From Ferrovibrio terrae (GTDB taxonomy: Bacteria; Pseudomonadota; Alphaproteobacteria; Ferrovibrionales; Ferrovibrionaceae), in NCBI RefSeq assembly GCF_007197755.1, contig NZ_CP041636.1:558001-622000 (forward strand): 64,000 nucleotides of DNA, written 5' to 3'. The position numbers were made by a program, and so were the translations under genes. Positions 33,589 through 42,558 of this stretch are shown here, in pieces (position 1 is the stretch's first letter; every line of letters begins with the position of its first letter). Under the pieces are notes generated by a model. That model searched no databases. It worked only from the letters and a program-made list of their open reading frames with translations, and was not told the origin of the DNA.

Positions 33589-34146
33589 TTACGCAGTCGC
33601 GATACCTTGCCGCTGGTCACGGTCACGCAGCAGCCGAATCACCGGGATGCTGAACAGCACCATCCAGGCCTTGCCGATGATCTGGCCGGCCAGATAGTCG
33701 AGGCTACCGAAAGCCAGATAGAGGAAAGCGACCGAGTCGACGCAGAGACCCACCAGACTGGAGAGGATCACGGCGCGGATCAGGCCGCGCTTCTGCAGCG
33801 GCGTATAGACGGCAAAATCAGCCAGTTCCGACAGCAGGAAAGCAACCGTGGAGGCGACCACCAGCGCCGGCGGTGCGACAAAGCCGGAGAGCGCCGCACC
33901 GGCCAGGATCGCGGCCAGCGCCCGGCCCTTGCCAAGCCGACGCTGCACCAGGTCGCGCAGCACCAGCGCCAGCCCGATCATCAGCACGCCGCTCGGCGCA
34001 GTAATGCCGAACGGAGCAACCGGAATCAGGCAGGGCCCCTGCGGTATGCAGACCGTGCCGACATTGCCAATCAGCCAATTCGCAGCCGGCACGCAGGCGA
34101 TGAAGCCGGCGAGATAGGCAAATCCTTCGAGGCGCAGTCGGTCCAT
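33589..34146 (-). CDS. VUT family queuosine-precursor transporter (YhhQ-like)
   Basis: Integral membrane protein of 185 aa with about six helices. The conserved features of the VUT/YhhQ family are present: an early aromatic-rich helix (FAYLAGFIACVPAANWL), ITAPSGVLMIGLALVLRD, and ELADFAVYTPL. Members are thought to import preQ0 or preQ1. Its position facing queC supports a link to queuosine. The ATG at 34146 has GAAGGAG upstream and a good promoter at 34168-34196. Confidence 0.87.
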   Translation of the reverse strand: MDRLRLEGFAYLAGFIACVPAANWLIGNVGTVCIPQGPCLIPVAPFGITAPSGVLMIGLALVLRDLVQRRLGKGRALAAILAGAALSGFVAPPALVVASTVAFLLSELADFAVYTPLQKRGLIRAVILSSLVGLCVDSVAFLYLAFGSLDYLAGQIIGKAWMVLFSIPVIRLLRDRDQRQGIATA

Positions 34147-34167
34147 AGCAGGCTCCTTCGGCCGGGG

Positions 34168-34196
34168 GATATACGGCGCGAACGGATTTCAGGCAA
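34168..34196 (-). promoter_or_regulatory. Sigma-70 promoter of the VUT gene
   Basis: On the minus strand TTGCCT (34196-34191) and TATATC (34173-34168) are 17 bp apart. The expected leader is about 15-20 nt and includes the GAAGGAG ribosome-binding site. Confidence 0.55.
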
Positions 34197-34228
34197 CCCT
34201 GTCGAATTTACCTATTCAGAACATATGC

Positions 34229-35773
34229 TTACGCCGCCGCCACGCTGGCCCAGGGCTGCGCGATCTCGACCATGCCGCTGCAATTGCCTTCTGCATCGAA
34301 CATCACGGCGCTGGGGCAGGCATAGTTCAGCGGCAGGGGATCGCGGCGTTTTGGCACCGCGCCGGGGAAGCGCGCTCTGATCGCTGCCTGCACATCGGCG
34401 TCGTGCATCGGGTCGTACCAGGGCTGGCCCATGATGCTGGCGTCGATGCGCGGCTGATGGAAGGCCGCCTCCAGTGGCAGCTTGTAGTCGATCAGGAAAG
34501 ACAGGATCTGCATGACGGCCGGCATGATGCGGCGGCCGCCCGACGCGCCAGTCGCCAGCCAGGGGCGGTCACCATCCAGCACCAGTGTCGGCAGCATGTT
34601 GCACAGCGGCCGCTTGCCGGCGCCGATCGAGTTCGGCTGGCCTGGCCGGGTGTCGAACCACATGATGCCGTTGTTCATGGTGATGCCGCTGCCCGGCAGC
34701 ATCGTGCAACTGCCAAAGGCGGCCAGCAACGTCTGCGTCACCGCCACCATGTTGCCGTCGCCATCGACGACGCAGAAATGGCTGGTGCAGCTCTTGCCGT
34801 TGTCGGTGTCGCCCATGCCAGCCAGCCGCTTCTCGTAAGCCGCGGTCAGGCCTTCGATATAGGCGATGTAGCTTTGCGCCGAGAGCGTCTTGTCGATCTT
34901 GGGACCGGCGACGTTGAAGGCATCGCGCAGCGATGGACCCGCTGTCAGATTTGGCGGCAGCAGCAGTGTCTTGCCGTGATAATCGTAGCGCAGCGGCTCG
35001 ACCAGTTGCGCTTTGTAGGTCTTGAGATCATCGGCAGAAATCTTCGAACCGCCCTTGGCAAGATCGGCCACGATACCCTTGGCCAGTTCGCCCTCATAAT
35101 AATCGCGACCGCCGGCCTTGGCGATCTGCCGCAGGGTTGCCAGCAGCGCATCGTTCTTCAGATATCCGCCGGCTTCTGCTGTGGGCGGATATCCATCGGC
35201 CAGGAACACGGCTTTCGCGGCGAGCGATTTCGCCAGATGGCGCGCGGCATTGGTCACCTGCAGGCTGAGGAACCAGTCGACCTCCATGCCGCGCTCGGCC
35301 AGACCGATGGCGGGCGCCAGCAACTCGGCCCAGCTGCGCGTGCCAAAGGTTTCATGCGCCAGCCGCACGCCGTCGACCACGCCAGGCACGGCCATCGAGG
35401 AGTAACCATAGATGTTGCGATCTTCCACCACGGTCGGCCAGCCGAACATGCTGTCGTCCACGCCACCCTGCAGCGGATAATCGGCCGGATCGAGTTTCGA
35501 TGCGCTGACGGCGCTGAAATTGATCACATGCGCCTTTTTCTTCTTCGCATCCCAGATCTGCATATAGCCGATGCCGCCGATACCGCTCATCCACGGCTCC
35601 AGCACGCCGAGCGCAAACGAGGTCGCGACGGCAGCGTCGATGGCATTTCCGCCATTGCGCAGCACTTCAGCGCCGATATCGGCGGCCTTCTGGTTCTGGG
35701 CGGCCACGACGCCGCGGCGGCTGCTGGCAGCGGATTTGCGGAACTGAAGAGTACGATTCAGATTGGAGGACAT
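34229..35773 (-). CDS. Gamma-glutamyltransferase family protein
   Basis: 514-aa Ntn-hydrolase of the gamma-glutamyltransferase family, which moves or hydrolyses gamma-glutamyl groups after autocleavage. Thr330 in CTSHFCVVDGDGN is the expected cleavage site and nucleophile, giving a large N-terminal and a small C-terminal subunit. The usual TTH is TSH here. PGSGITMNNGIMWF and the late TGASGGRRIMPAVMQIL also fit. No signal peptide is evident, unlike classical periplasmic enzymes, so it may act in the cytoplasm or be another member of the family. It lies downstream of the M81 peptidase gene on the same strand (21 bp). Confidence 0.9.
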   Translation of the reverse strand: MSSNLNRTLQFRKSAASSRRGVVAAQNQKAADIGAEVLRNGGNAIDAAVATSFALGVLEPWMSGIGGIGYMQIWDAKKKKAHVINFSAVSASKLDPADYPLQGGVDDSMFGWPTVVEDRNIYGYSSMAVPGVVDGVRLAHETFGTRSWAELLAPAIGLAERGMEVDWFLSLQVTNAARHLAKSLAAKAVFLADGYPPTAEAGGYLKNDALLATLRQIAKAGGRDYYEGELAKGIVADLAKGGSKISADDLKTYKAQLVEPLRYDYHGKTLLLPPNLTAGPSLRDAFNVAGPKIDKTLSAQSYIAYIEGLTAAYEKRLAGMGDTDNGKSCTSHFCVVDGDGNMVAVTQTLLAAFGSCTMLPGSGITMNNGIMWFDTRPGQPNSIGAGKRPLCNMLPTLVLDGDRPWLATGASGGRRIMPAVMQILSFLIDYKLPLEAAFHQPRIDASIMGQPWYDPMHDADVQAAIRARFPGAVPKRRDPLPLNYACPSAVMFDAEGNCSGMVEIAQPWASVAAA

Positions 35774-35794
35774 GGACGAGCTCTTGTTTGAAGA

Positions 35795-37261
35795 TTATTC
35801 GGCGGCGAAAGGATCGGCGACGCGCGGCCAGTAGGGCCCGCGCACCTTCTGGAACGGAATATCGGCAAAGTCGGAGCGCATCGCACCAGGTGCCTGCACA
35901 TGCAGGATCTCGCCCGCAATCGGCGCGAAGCCGGCATGAAAATGCTGTGTCGATTTCACCACAATAATCGCCTTCGACTTCACATCGATACCGAACTGCT
36001 CGAAGGCACCGGGATGGAAAGTCTGCGTGCGGGTTGAGATCAGTACAAGATCGATTCCGCCCTCGACCTGCAGCCAGACGGCGTCCCCGATGGGCACATC
36101 GCCGCTGAGCGCCGGCTGCATGGCATCGGTCAGCATGCGCTTCACCGTGACCTTCAGGTCGAGCGGATCCCCCGAGGTCATGCCGCATTTTCCACCCAGA
36201 CGCAGGTCGAGAGTCGCGCCCTCGCCGGCATCGCAGCAGAAGCGCACTGCCATCGGATCCCAGTACAGGCCGCTGGCAACATTCTGGATGCCGCGCTCGA
36301 GAATGCGGCGCAGGATGAAAGTCGCATCGCCGGGAGCACCGCCGCCAGGATTGTCGGTGACATCGGCCAGCACCACCGGGTGCCTGGCCGCAGCAGACGT
36401 AGCGCGGTCGAGCGCCGCATCGATGCTAAGATTCTGTGTGGCCGTCTGCTCGCGCATGCCCCAGATCTTTTTTCCGAAACGTTCCGCTACAGCGGAAGCC
36501 CTGGCGACATCGCCATCGGCAATGACAATCACCTTTGCAGTCGCGTCAGGCACGTCCTGCATGGGGAAGCCGTGGGCAAAGGAGACGGACAGAATACCAT
36601 CCTTGCCTTCCTGCGCCTGCATCTCCTTGACAAAACCGGTCATCGGCTCGACCGGCGTACGCCAGAGATTGATCATGCGGGTATCGAACACTGCCATCAC
36701 AGGCTTCGCCGCGCCCTGCTGCTTGGCCAGCAGGATATCGTAGAGTTCCTGCGCGCGTTCCTTGCTGTCGGTATGCGGGTATTCCTTGAAGGTGATCAGC
36801 GCATCGGCACTGGTCAGCATCTTTTCCGTGATCGAGCAATGCAGGTCGAGTTCGGCGCCAACGGCGGCCTGCGGGCCGACGACGGCGCGAATTTTCTCCA
36901 GCAGATCGCCTTCGCAATCGTCGTAGCCATCCGCCACCATGGCTCCGTGCAGGCTGAGCAGCACGATATCCACCGGCATGGCCGCTTTCAGGTCGGTGAG
37001 GATTTCGTCACGGAAGCCTTCATAGACCTTGCGCACCGTCACACCGGCCGGCTGGGCGAAGGCCGACAGGCTTTCGGCGACCTCGGCCTGCTGGGCTTCC
37101 GCCGCCCGCCGCCAGACGTGCAACGGGGCCGAGAAAAGGTTCTCAGGACGTCGGGTTGCATCGCCGCGATACAGCATCCACTCCCGGAAGCCGGCTTCCG
37201 CCGTCGGCAGCGGTGAGAAGGTATTGGTTTCCGTTCCCAAGCACGCAATGAACACTTTCAT
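35795..37261 (-). CDS. M81 family metallopeptidase (MlrC-like)
   Basis: 488-aa protein of the MlrC family, named after the microcystin-degradation peptidase. D139 and H141 in ELDLHC and H163 in KEYPHTD have the spacing of the zinc ligands in MlrC. An N-terminal CLGTETNTFSP block and GGGAPGDAT also fit. It probably hydrolyses small linear peptides or amides, not necessarily microcystin. It precedes the gamma-glutamyltransferase gene and is divergent from a Dpp-type importer, consistent with peptide use. Confidence 0.9.
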   Translation of the reverse strand: MKVFIACLGTETNTFSPLPTAEAGFREWMLYRGDATRRPENLFSAPLHVWRRAAEAQQAEVAESLSAFAQPAGVTVRKVYEGFRDEILTDLKAAMPVDIVLLSLHGAMVADGYDDCEGDLLEKIRAVVGPQAAVGAELDLHCSITEKMLTSADALITFKEYPHTDSKERAQELYDILLAKQQGAAKPVMAVFDTRMINLWRTPVEPMTGFVKEMQAQEGKDGILSVSFAHGFPMQDVPDATAKVIVIADGDVARASAVAERFGKKIWGMREQTATQNLSIDAALDRATSAAARHPVVLADVTDNPGGGAPGDATFILRRILERGIQNVASGLYWDPMAVRFCCDAGEGATLDLRLGGKCGMTSGDPLDLKVTVKRMLTDAMQPALSGDVPIGDAVWLQVEGGIDLVLISTRTQTFHPGAFEQFGIDVKSKAIIVVKSTQHFHAGFAPIAGEILHVQAPGAMRSDFADIPFQKVRGPYWPRVADPFAAE

Positions 37262-37479
37262 CGAACCATTTCCCCGTTGCTAAGGTTCAGACCAGCGGCG
37301 AACCATCGACATGGACCAATGTCCTCCGGTTATGCGGCTGACGCTCTGGCAGCAGGCATGCTGCACAGCGAAACGGCAGGGACGCAACTGCCCGGCAGAA
37401 GGGCAAACTTTTCTTGACCGAGGCCCATCGACCATGATCAGCTTTCATTAGCGATCAAACAATGACAAGGGGGAGTGCT
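37262..37479. promoter_or_regulatory. Divergent promoter region between MlrC-like and Dpp-type genes
   Basis: 218 bases without a gene. At 37347-37362 on the plus strand TGGCA and TGCT elements have GG and GC exactly 10 bp apart, which would fit a sigma-54 promoter with three consensus mismatches. The same bases also form an inverted repeat (GCAGCA-N4-TGCTGC), so the reading is ambiguous. No strong sigma-70 promoter is obvious. Confidence 0.35.
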
Positions 37480-39084
37480 ATGCGTTCGCGTCGATTCCAC
37501 ATGCTCGTTTCCGCCATTGGCCTGAGCATCGGCCTGGGGCTTCTGGCTGGTGCTGCCACAGATGCCGTCGCCCAGGACAGCAAGAAGACCCTGCGCTTTA
37601 TTCCGCATTCGGGCTTGCGCGTCACCGATCCGATTCTGACCACTGCCTTCATGTCGCGCAACCATGGCTACATGATCTACGACACGCTGTTCAGCGTGGA
37701 CGACAAGATGGTCGTCAAGCCGCAGATGGTGGAGAAGTACGAGGTCAGCGGCGACAAGCTGACCTACACCTTCACCCTGCGTGACGGCTTGAAATTCCAC
37801 GACGGCGCGCCCGTCACCTCGACCGACGTCATTGCCTCGCTCGCACGCTGGGGCAAGAACGACACGATGGGCCAGAAGCTGTTCACCTATACCAAGGAAT
37901 GGAAGGAAGTTGACGCCAAGACCTTCCAGCTCGTGCTGAAGGAGCCCTACGGTCTGGTGCTCGATTCGCTCGGCAAGCCGAGCTCGAACGTGCCCTTCAT
38001 CATGCCCAAGCGCATGGCTGACACGCCGGCCACCACCAACGTGCCGGAAGAAATTGGCTCCGGCCCGTTCCGCTTCGTCAAGGGCGAATTCCAGCCCGGC
38101 GTGAAAGTGGTCTACGAGAAGAACCCTGACTACAAGCCGCGCAGCGAACCGGCCAGCAACACCAGCGGTGGCAAGGTGGCAAAGGTCGATCGCGTCGAAT
38201 GGCTGACCATTGCCGACCCGCAAACTGCGATGAATGCCCTGATCAAGGGAGAGGTCGACATCTGGGAGCAGCCGGCCTTCGACCTGCTGCCGGAGCTGAA
38301 GAAGAACAAGGAAATCGATATCCGCAACCTGCAGCCGTTCGGCATGAATTACATGCTGCGCATGAACTGGCTACAACCGCCGCTGGATAACGTGAAGGTG
38401 CGACAGGCCATTCTGCATGCCGTCCAGCAGGAAGACTATCTGGCCGCCCAGGTTGGCGACCCGGAATACTATAAGGTCTGCGGCGCGCTGTTTGGCTGCT
38501 CGTCGCCACTGGCGACCGATGCAGGCGCAGTGGGCGTGAAGAAGGCCGATGTCGCCAAGGCCAAGAAGATGCTGGCCGACAGTGGCTACAAGGGCGAGAA
38601 GATCGTCATCATGGCGCCGACCGACCTGAACAGCATCAACCAGCTGCCGCTGGTGAGCGCGCCGCTGCTGCGCGCCATTGGCGTCAATGTGGAAGTACAA
38701 TCGATGGACTGGCAGACGCTGGTTGGTCGCCGCGCCAAGATGGATCCGATCGACCAGGGCGGCTGGCACATCTTCCACACCGCCTGGGGTACGGCCGACA
38801 TGATGAACCCGATCGCCAATGCCGGCACCAAGGGCCTGGGCAAGGTGGGCGGTTTCTTCGGCTGGACCGAGGATCCGACCATCGAGAAGCTGCGCGACGA
38901 CTATGCCCGCGAGCCCGACGCCACCAAGCAGAAGGCGATTGCAGAGGCCGTGCAGAAGCGGGTCTACGAGATGGTGCACTACATTCCGCTCGGCGAGTAT
39001 TTCCAGCCGTCGGCGATTCGCAAGAACGTGGTCGGCAATCTGCCCAGCGCCGCCTACGTGCTGTGGAATATCGAAAAGAAGTGA
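37480..39084 (+). CDS. Dipeptide/oligopeptide-type ABC substrate-binding protein (SBP family 5)
   Basis: Periplasmic binding protein of the DppA/OppA family, 534 aa with a signal peptide (about 1-33, ending DAVAQ). YEVSGDKLTYTFTLRDGLKFHDG (core FTLRDGLKFHDG) is the family hallmark. The ATG at 37480 was chosen because AGGGGGAG lies eight bases upstream; an open frame starts at 37462. It opens the importer operon 37480-42526. Relatives bind peptides, glutathione, opines or nickel, so the ligand is open; the flanking peptidase, deacylase and amidase genes favour a peptide or acylated amino acid. Confidence 0.92.
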   Translation: MRSRRFHMLVSAIGLSIGLGLLAGAATDAVAQDSKKTLRFIPHSGLRVTDPILTTAFMSRNHGYMIYDTLFSVDDKMVVKPQMVEKYEVSGDKLTYTFTLRDGLKFHDGAPVTSTDVIASLARWGKNDTMGQKLFTYTKEWKEVDAKTFQLVLKEPYGLVLDSLGKPSSNVPFIMPKRMADTPATTNVPEEIGSGPFRFVKGEFQPGVKVVYEKNPDYKPRSEPASNTSGGKVAKVDRVEWLTIADPQTAMNALIKGEVDIWEQPAFDLLPELKKNKEIDIRNLQPFGMNYMLRMNWLQPPLDNVKVRQAILHAVQQEDYLAAQVGDPEYYKVCGALFGCSSPLATDAGAVGVKKADVAKAKKMLADSGYKGEKIVIMAPTDLNSINQLPLVSAPLLRAIGVNVEVQSMDWQTLVGRRAKMDPIDQGGWHIFHTAWGTADMMNPIANAGTKGLGKVGGFFGWTEDPTIEKLRDDYAREPDATKQKAIAEAVQKRVYEMVHYIPLGEYFQPSAIRKNVVGNLPSAAYVLWNIEKK

Positions 39085-39128
39085 TGCGGGAGCGAGACGG
39101 TGGCATGATTGTTGCGTAATCTTCACCC

Positions 39129-40070
39129 ATGCTGCGTCTCGTCCTTTCACGTCTGCTGGCCGCCATCCCCGTCATGGGGGTGGTGGCCATTTTCGTTTTC
39201 CTGCTGCTGCGCCTGAGCCCGGGCGACCCGGCTGCCATCCTGGCCGGTGACACCGCCACGGCAGAGACCATCGCCGCCATTCGCGCCGATCTCGGCCTCG
39301 ACCGCCCCATCCCCGAGCAGTTCGTTACGTGGATCGGCCAGTTGCTGCAGGGCGACCTCGGCAAGTCGGTGCTGTCCAAGCAGCCGGTCTCCATGATGAT
39401 CGGCCAGCGCGTCGAGCCGACCATGTCACTGGCGCTGACCACGCTGATCTTTGCCATCGTCGTAGCCGTGCCAATGGGCATTCTGGCTGCCTGGAAACAC
39501 GGCAGCTGGTTCGATCGCGGTATCATGGCTCTCTCGGTGGCCGGCTTCTCGATCCCGGTTTTCGTGCTGGGTTACATCATGGTCTATATCTTCTCGATGA
39601 AACTGGACCTGTTCCCGGCCCAAGGGTTCGCCTCGATCCGCGAGGGCCTGCCAGCCTTCCTGGAGCGTATTGCGCTGCCTACTGTCACTCTCAGTTTCAT
39701 CTATATCGCGCTGTTTGCCCGCATCACCCGCACGGCGATGCTGGAAGTGCTGAACGAAGACTATATCCGCACCGCCCATGCCAAGGGCCTGAAGGAGCGC
39801 GTGGTGCTGGTCAGACATGCGCTGCGCAACGCCGCCATCCCGATCGTGTCGGTAATCGGCATCGGCTTCGCGCTGCTGATCGGCGGCGTGGTGATCACCG
39901 AAACGGTGTTCAATATTCCCGGTATCGGCCGCCTGGTGGTGGATGCCGTGCTCGGCCGCGACTATCCAATCATCCAGGGCGTGATCCTGGTGTTTTCCGG
40001 CGTTTACGTGCTGATCAACCTGGCGATCGATGTCGCCTACGTCATGCTCGACCCCAGGATTCGTTACTGA
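39129..40070 (+). CDS. Dpp-type ABC transporter permease (DppB-like)
   Basis: 313-aa membrane permease with six helices. It starts with the typical MLRLVLSRLLAAIPVMGVV helix and LSPGDPA motif, and contains the EAA-loop region YIRTAHAKGLKERVVLVRHALRNA (core RTAHAKGL). It forms the channel with the next permease. No ribosome-binding site is visible before the ATG at 39129; unlike the other importers here, the 44-bp gap after the binding-protein gene holds no hairpin. Confidence 0.93.
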   Translation: MLRLVLSRLLAAIPVMGVVAIFVFLLLRLSPGDPAAILAGDTATAETIAAIRADLGLDRPIPEQFVTWIGQLLQGDLGKSVLSKQPVSMMIGQRVEPTMSLALTTLIFAIVVAVPMGILAAWKHGSWFDRGIMALSVAGFSIPVFVLGYIMVYIFSMKLDLFPAQGFASIREGLPAFLERIALPTVTLSFIYIALFARITRTAMLEVLNEDYIRTAHAKGLKERVVLVRHALRNAAIPIVSVIGIGFALLIGGVVITETVFNIPGIGRLVVDAVLGRDYPIIQGVILVFSGVYVLINLAIDVAYVMLDPRIRY

Positions 40071-40071
40071 T

Positions 40072-40914
40072 ATGCGGCAAGCCCTCCAGCATGCGGCTTT
40101 CCGCAATCCATCTGTATTGATTGGCGGCGGCATCCTTCTGCTGCTGCTGGTTGTCGCCCTGATCGCGCCCTGGCTGACCGATCACGATCCCGGTTCCATC
40201 GCGCCGCGTTTCCGCCTGCGCGGACCCTCCGATCAGTTCCTGATGGGCACCGACATGCTGGGCCGCGACGTCTGGACGCGCGTGGTGCATGGCGCTCGCA
40301 TTTCCCTGCTGGTCAGCGCCGTGGTGGCGAGCATTTCCATCTCGATCGGCCTGGTGATCGGCCTGATGGCCGGTTATATCCGCTGGCTTGACGGACCAAT
40401 AATGCGCTGCATGGACGGCGTCATGGCCATTCCCGGCATTTTGCTGGCCATTGCACTGGTGAGTCTGAGCGGCGCCTCGCTGGTGACCGTGATTGTCGCC
40501 ATCGTGATCCCCGAAATCCCCCGCGTCGCGCGCCTGGTGCGCGGCGTGGTGCTGTCGATCCGCGAAGAACCCTACGTCGAAGCCGCCGTGGGCCTGGGCA
40601 CACCGACAGTCAAGATCCTGATCCAGCACATCCTGCCCAACACGCTCGCGCCGCTGATCGTGCAGGGCACCTACATCTGTGCCTCCGCTGTTCTGGTCGA
40701 AGCCATCCTGAGTTTCTTAGGCGCCGGCCTGCCACCTGAGATTCCCACCTGGGGCAACATCATCGCCGAAGGCCGCGCCGTGTTTCAGCGCGCCCCATGG
40801 ATCATTCTGTTCCCCGGCGGCTTCCTGGCCGTCACAATTCTCGCTGTCAACATCCTCGGCGACGGCCTGCGCGACACGCTCGATCCGCGCATGAAGAAGC
40901 GGCTGGGAGCATAA
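40072..40914 (+). CDS. Dpp-type ABC transporter permease (DppC-like)
   Basis: 280-aa second permease. GTDMLGRDVWTRVVHGARISL and an EAA loop near VEAAVGLGTPTVKILIQHILPN identify the DppC type (cores LGRDVWTRVV and EAAVGLGTP). The start was set at the ATG at 40072, one base after the DppB-like stop; an open frame runs back to 40030 inside the upstream gene. The ATPase gene follows by 4 bp. Confidence 0.93.
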   Translation: MRQALQHAAFRNPSVLIGGGILLLLLVVALIAPWLTDHDPGSIAPRFRLRGPSDQFLMGTDMLGRDVWTRVVHGARISLLVSAVVASISISIGLVIGLMAGYIRWLDGPIMRCMDGVMAIPGILLAIALVSLSGASLVTVIVAIVIPEIPRVARLVRGVVLSIREEPYVEAAVGLGTPTVKILIQHILPNTLAPLIVQGTYICASAVLVEAILSFLGAGLPPEIPTWGNIIAEGRAVFQRAPWIILFPGGFLAVTILAVNILGDGLRDTLDPRMKKRLGA

Positions 40915-40918
40915 AGAG

Positions 40919-42526
40919 ATGACCGCCCCCGTTCTCAGCGTGAAAGACCTGTCGGTCGCCTTGCCCAGGGGCGGCGACCGCAGCCTCGCCGTCCAGAAGG
41001 TCAGCTTCGATGTCATGCCGGGCGAGATCGTCTGCCTGGTCGGGGAGTCCGGCTCGGGTAAGTCGGTTACCGCCAGCACCGTGATGGGGCTGGGCAGCCT
41101 GCCGATCGTCAGCGGCGACGTCCGTCTTGAGGGCGAGGACTTGCGCAAGGCCTCTAAGGCCCGCCTGCGCGACCTGCGCGGCAGCCGCATGTCGATGATT
41201 TTCCAGGAGCCGATGACGGCGCTCAATCCGGTGCACCGCGTTGGCGAACAGGTGATCGAGTTGCTGAAGGCGCACAACTGGAAGGGTAAGGGCGTCAGCG
41301 CCGAAGAGCGGGTGCAGCAGTTGTTCGCTGACGTGCATCTGCCGGATCCGGAACGGCTGATGCATGCCTATCCGCACCAGCTTTCGGGTGGCCAGCGCCA
41401 GCGCGTGATGATCGCCATGGCGCTGGCGCTGGAACCCGCGCTGCTGATTGCCGACGAGCCGACCACTGCACTCGACGTGACGACACAGGCACAAATCCTG
41501 TCGCTGCTGCGCGAGTTGCAGCAGACGCATGGCACCGGCGTGCTGTTCATCACACATGATTTCGGCGTTGTGGCCGATATCGCCGACCGCGTGGTGGTGA
41601 TGCGCTACGGCGAGGTGGTGGAAAGCGGCAAGACCGAGGACGTGCTATACCGTCCGCAGCATGACTATACCAAAATGCTGATCAATGCCGTGCCGCGCCT
41701 GAAGCCGCGCCAGGCAACACCGATTACCACCGAGCCGGTACTGAAGGCACAGGACCTCAGCAAACTGTATGTCACCCGCAGCCTGTTCAAGGGCGTGCGC
41801 GAAGTGCGCGCGGTGGATGGCATCGAACTGAAGCTCTATAAGGGCCAGACCCTCGGCATCGTCGGCGAATCCGGTTCGGGCAAATCCACGGCGGCGCGCT
41901 GCGTCGCGCGACTGATCGACCCCACCGGCGGCAAGGTGCTGCTTGACGATACCGACATCGCACATCTGAATGTGCGGCAACTACACCCCTTCCGTCGCCG
42001 CATCCAGGTGGTGTTCCAGGATCCGTATCGCTCGCTCAATCCACGCCGCACCGTGGCGCAGTCGATCATCGAAGGCCCGCTGAATTACGGCACGCCGCGC
42101 TCCGAAGCGATGGAGCGCGCGCGCAATCTGCTCAAGATCGTCGGCATCGATGCGAATGCACTCGACCGCTATCCGCATCAGTTCTCAGGCGGCCAGCGCC
42201 AGCGCCTGGCGATTGCGCGCGCACTCGCCATGGAGCCGGAAATCCTGGTTGCCGACGAAGCCGTGTCGGCGCTCGATGTCTCAGTGCAGGCTCAGGTGCT
42301 CGACCTGCTGGAAAATATCCGCGACCAGTTCGGCATCGCCATCCTGTTCATCACCCACGATCTGCGCGTGGCGGCTCGCTTGTGCGACCGCATCGCCGTG
42401 ATGCAGCGTGGCAAGATCGTGGAGTTCGCCGAAACGGCGCAGCTTTTTGCAGCGCCGCAGCACGAATATACCCAGCAGCTTTTTGCGGCGCTTCCCGGCC
42501 GACACTGGCTCGAGGCCGCCAGCTAG
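40919..42526 (+). CDS. ABC transporter with two fused ATP-binding domains (DppD-DppF fusion)
   Basis: 535-aa protein carrying both ATPase domains of a peptide importer on one chain. Domain 1 has Walker A GESGSGKS (42-49), signature LSGGQRQR (155-162) and Walker B LLIADEP. Domain 2 has Walker A GESGSGKS (316-323), FSGGQRQR and ILVADEA. Such fusions are common in alphaproteobacterial peptide importers. In domain 2 the Walker B ends DEAVSALD. It powers the two permeases encoded just upstream. Confidence 0.95.
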   Translation: MTAPVLSVKDLSVALPRGGDRSLAVQKVSFDVMPGEIVCLVGESGSGKSVTASTVMGLGSLPIVSGDVRLEGEDLRKASKARLRDLRGSRMSMIFQEPMTALNPVHRVGEQVIELLKAHNWKGKGVSAEERVQQLFADVHLPDPERLMHAYPHQLSGGQRQRVMIAMALALEPALLIADEPTTALDVTTQAQILSLLRELQQTHGTGVLFITHDFGVVADIADRVVVMRYGEVVESGKTEDVLYRPQHDYTKMLINAVPRLKPRQATPITTEPVLKAQDLSKLYVTRSLFKGVREVRAVDGIELKLYKGQTLGIVGESGSGKSTAARCVARLIDPTGGKVLLDDTDIAHLNVRQLHPFRRRIQVVFQDPYRSLNPRRTVAQSIIEGPLNYGTPRSEAMERARNLLKIVGIDANALDRYPHQFSGGQRQRLAIARALAMEPEILVADEAVSALDVSVQAQVLDLLENIRDQFGIAILFITHDLRVAARLCDRIAVMQRGKIVEFAETAQLFAAPQHEYTQQLFAALPGRHWLEAAS

Positions 42527-42558
42527 GCCATTCATTCGCCATTTGCTTTGAGGGTGCG

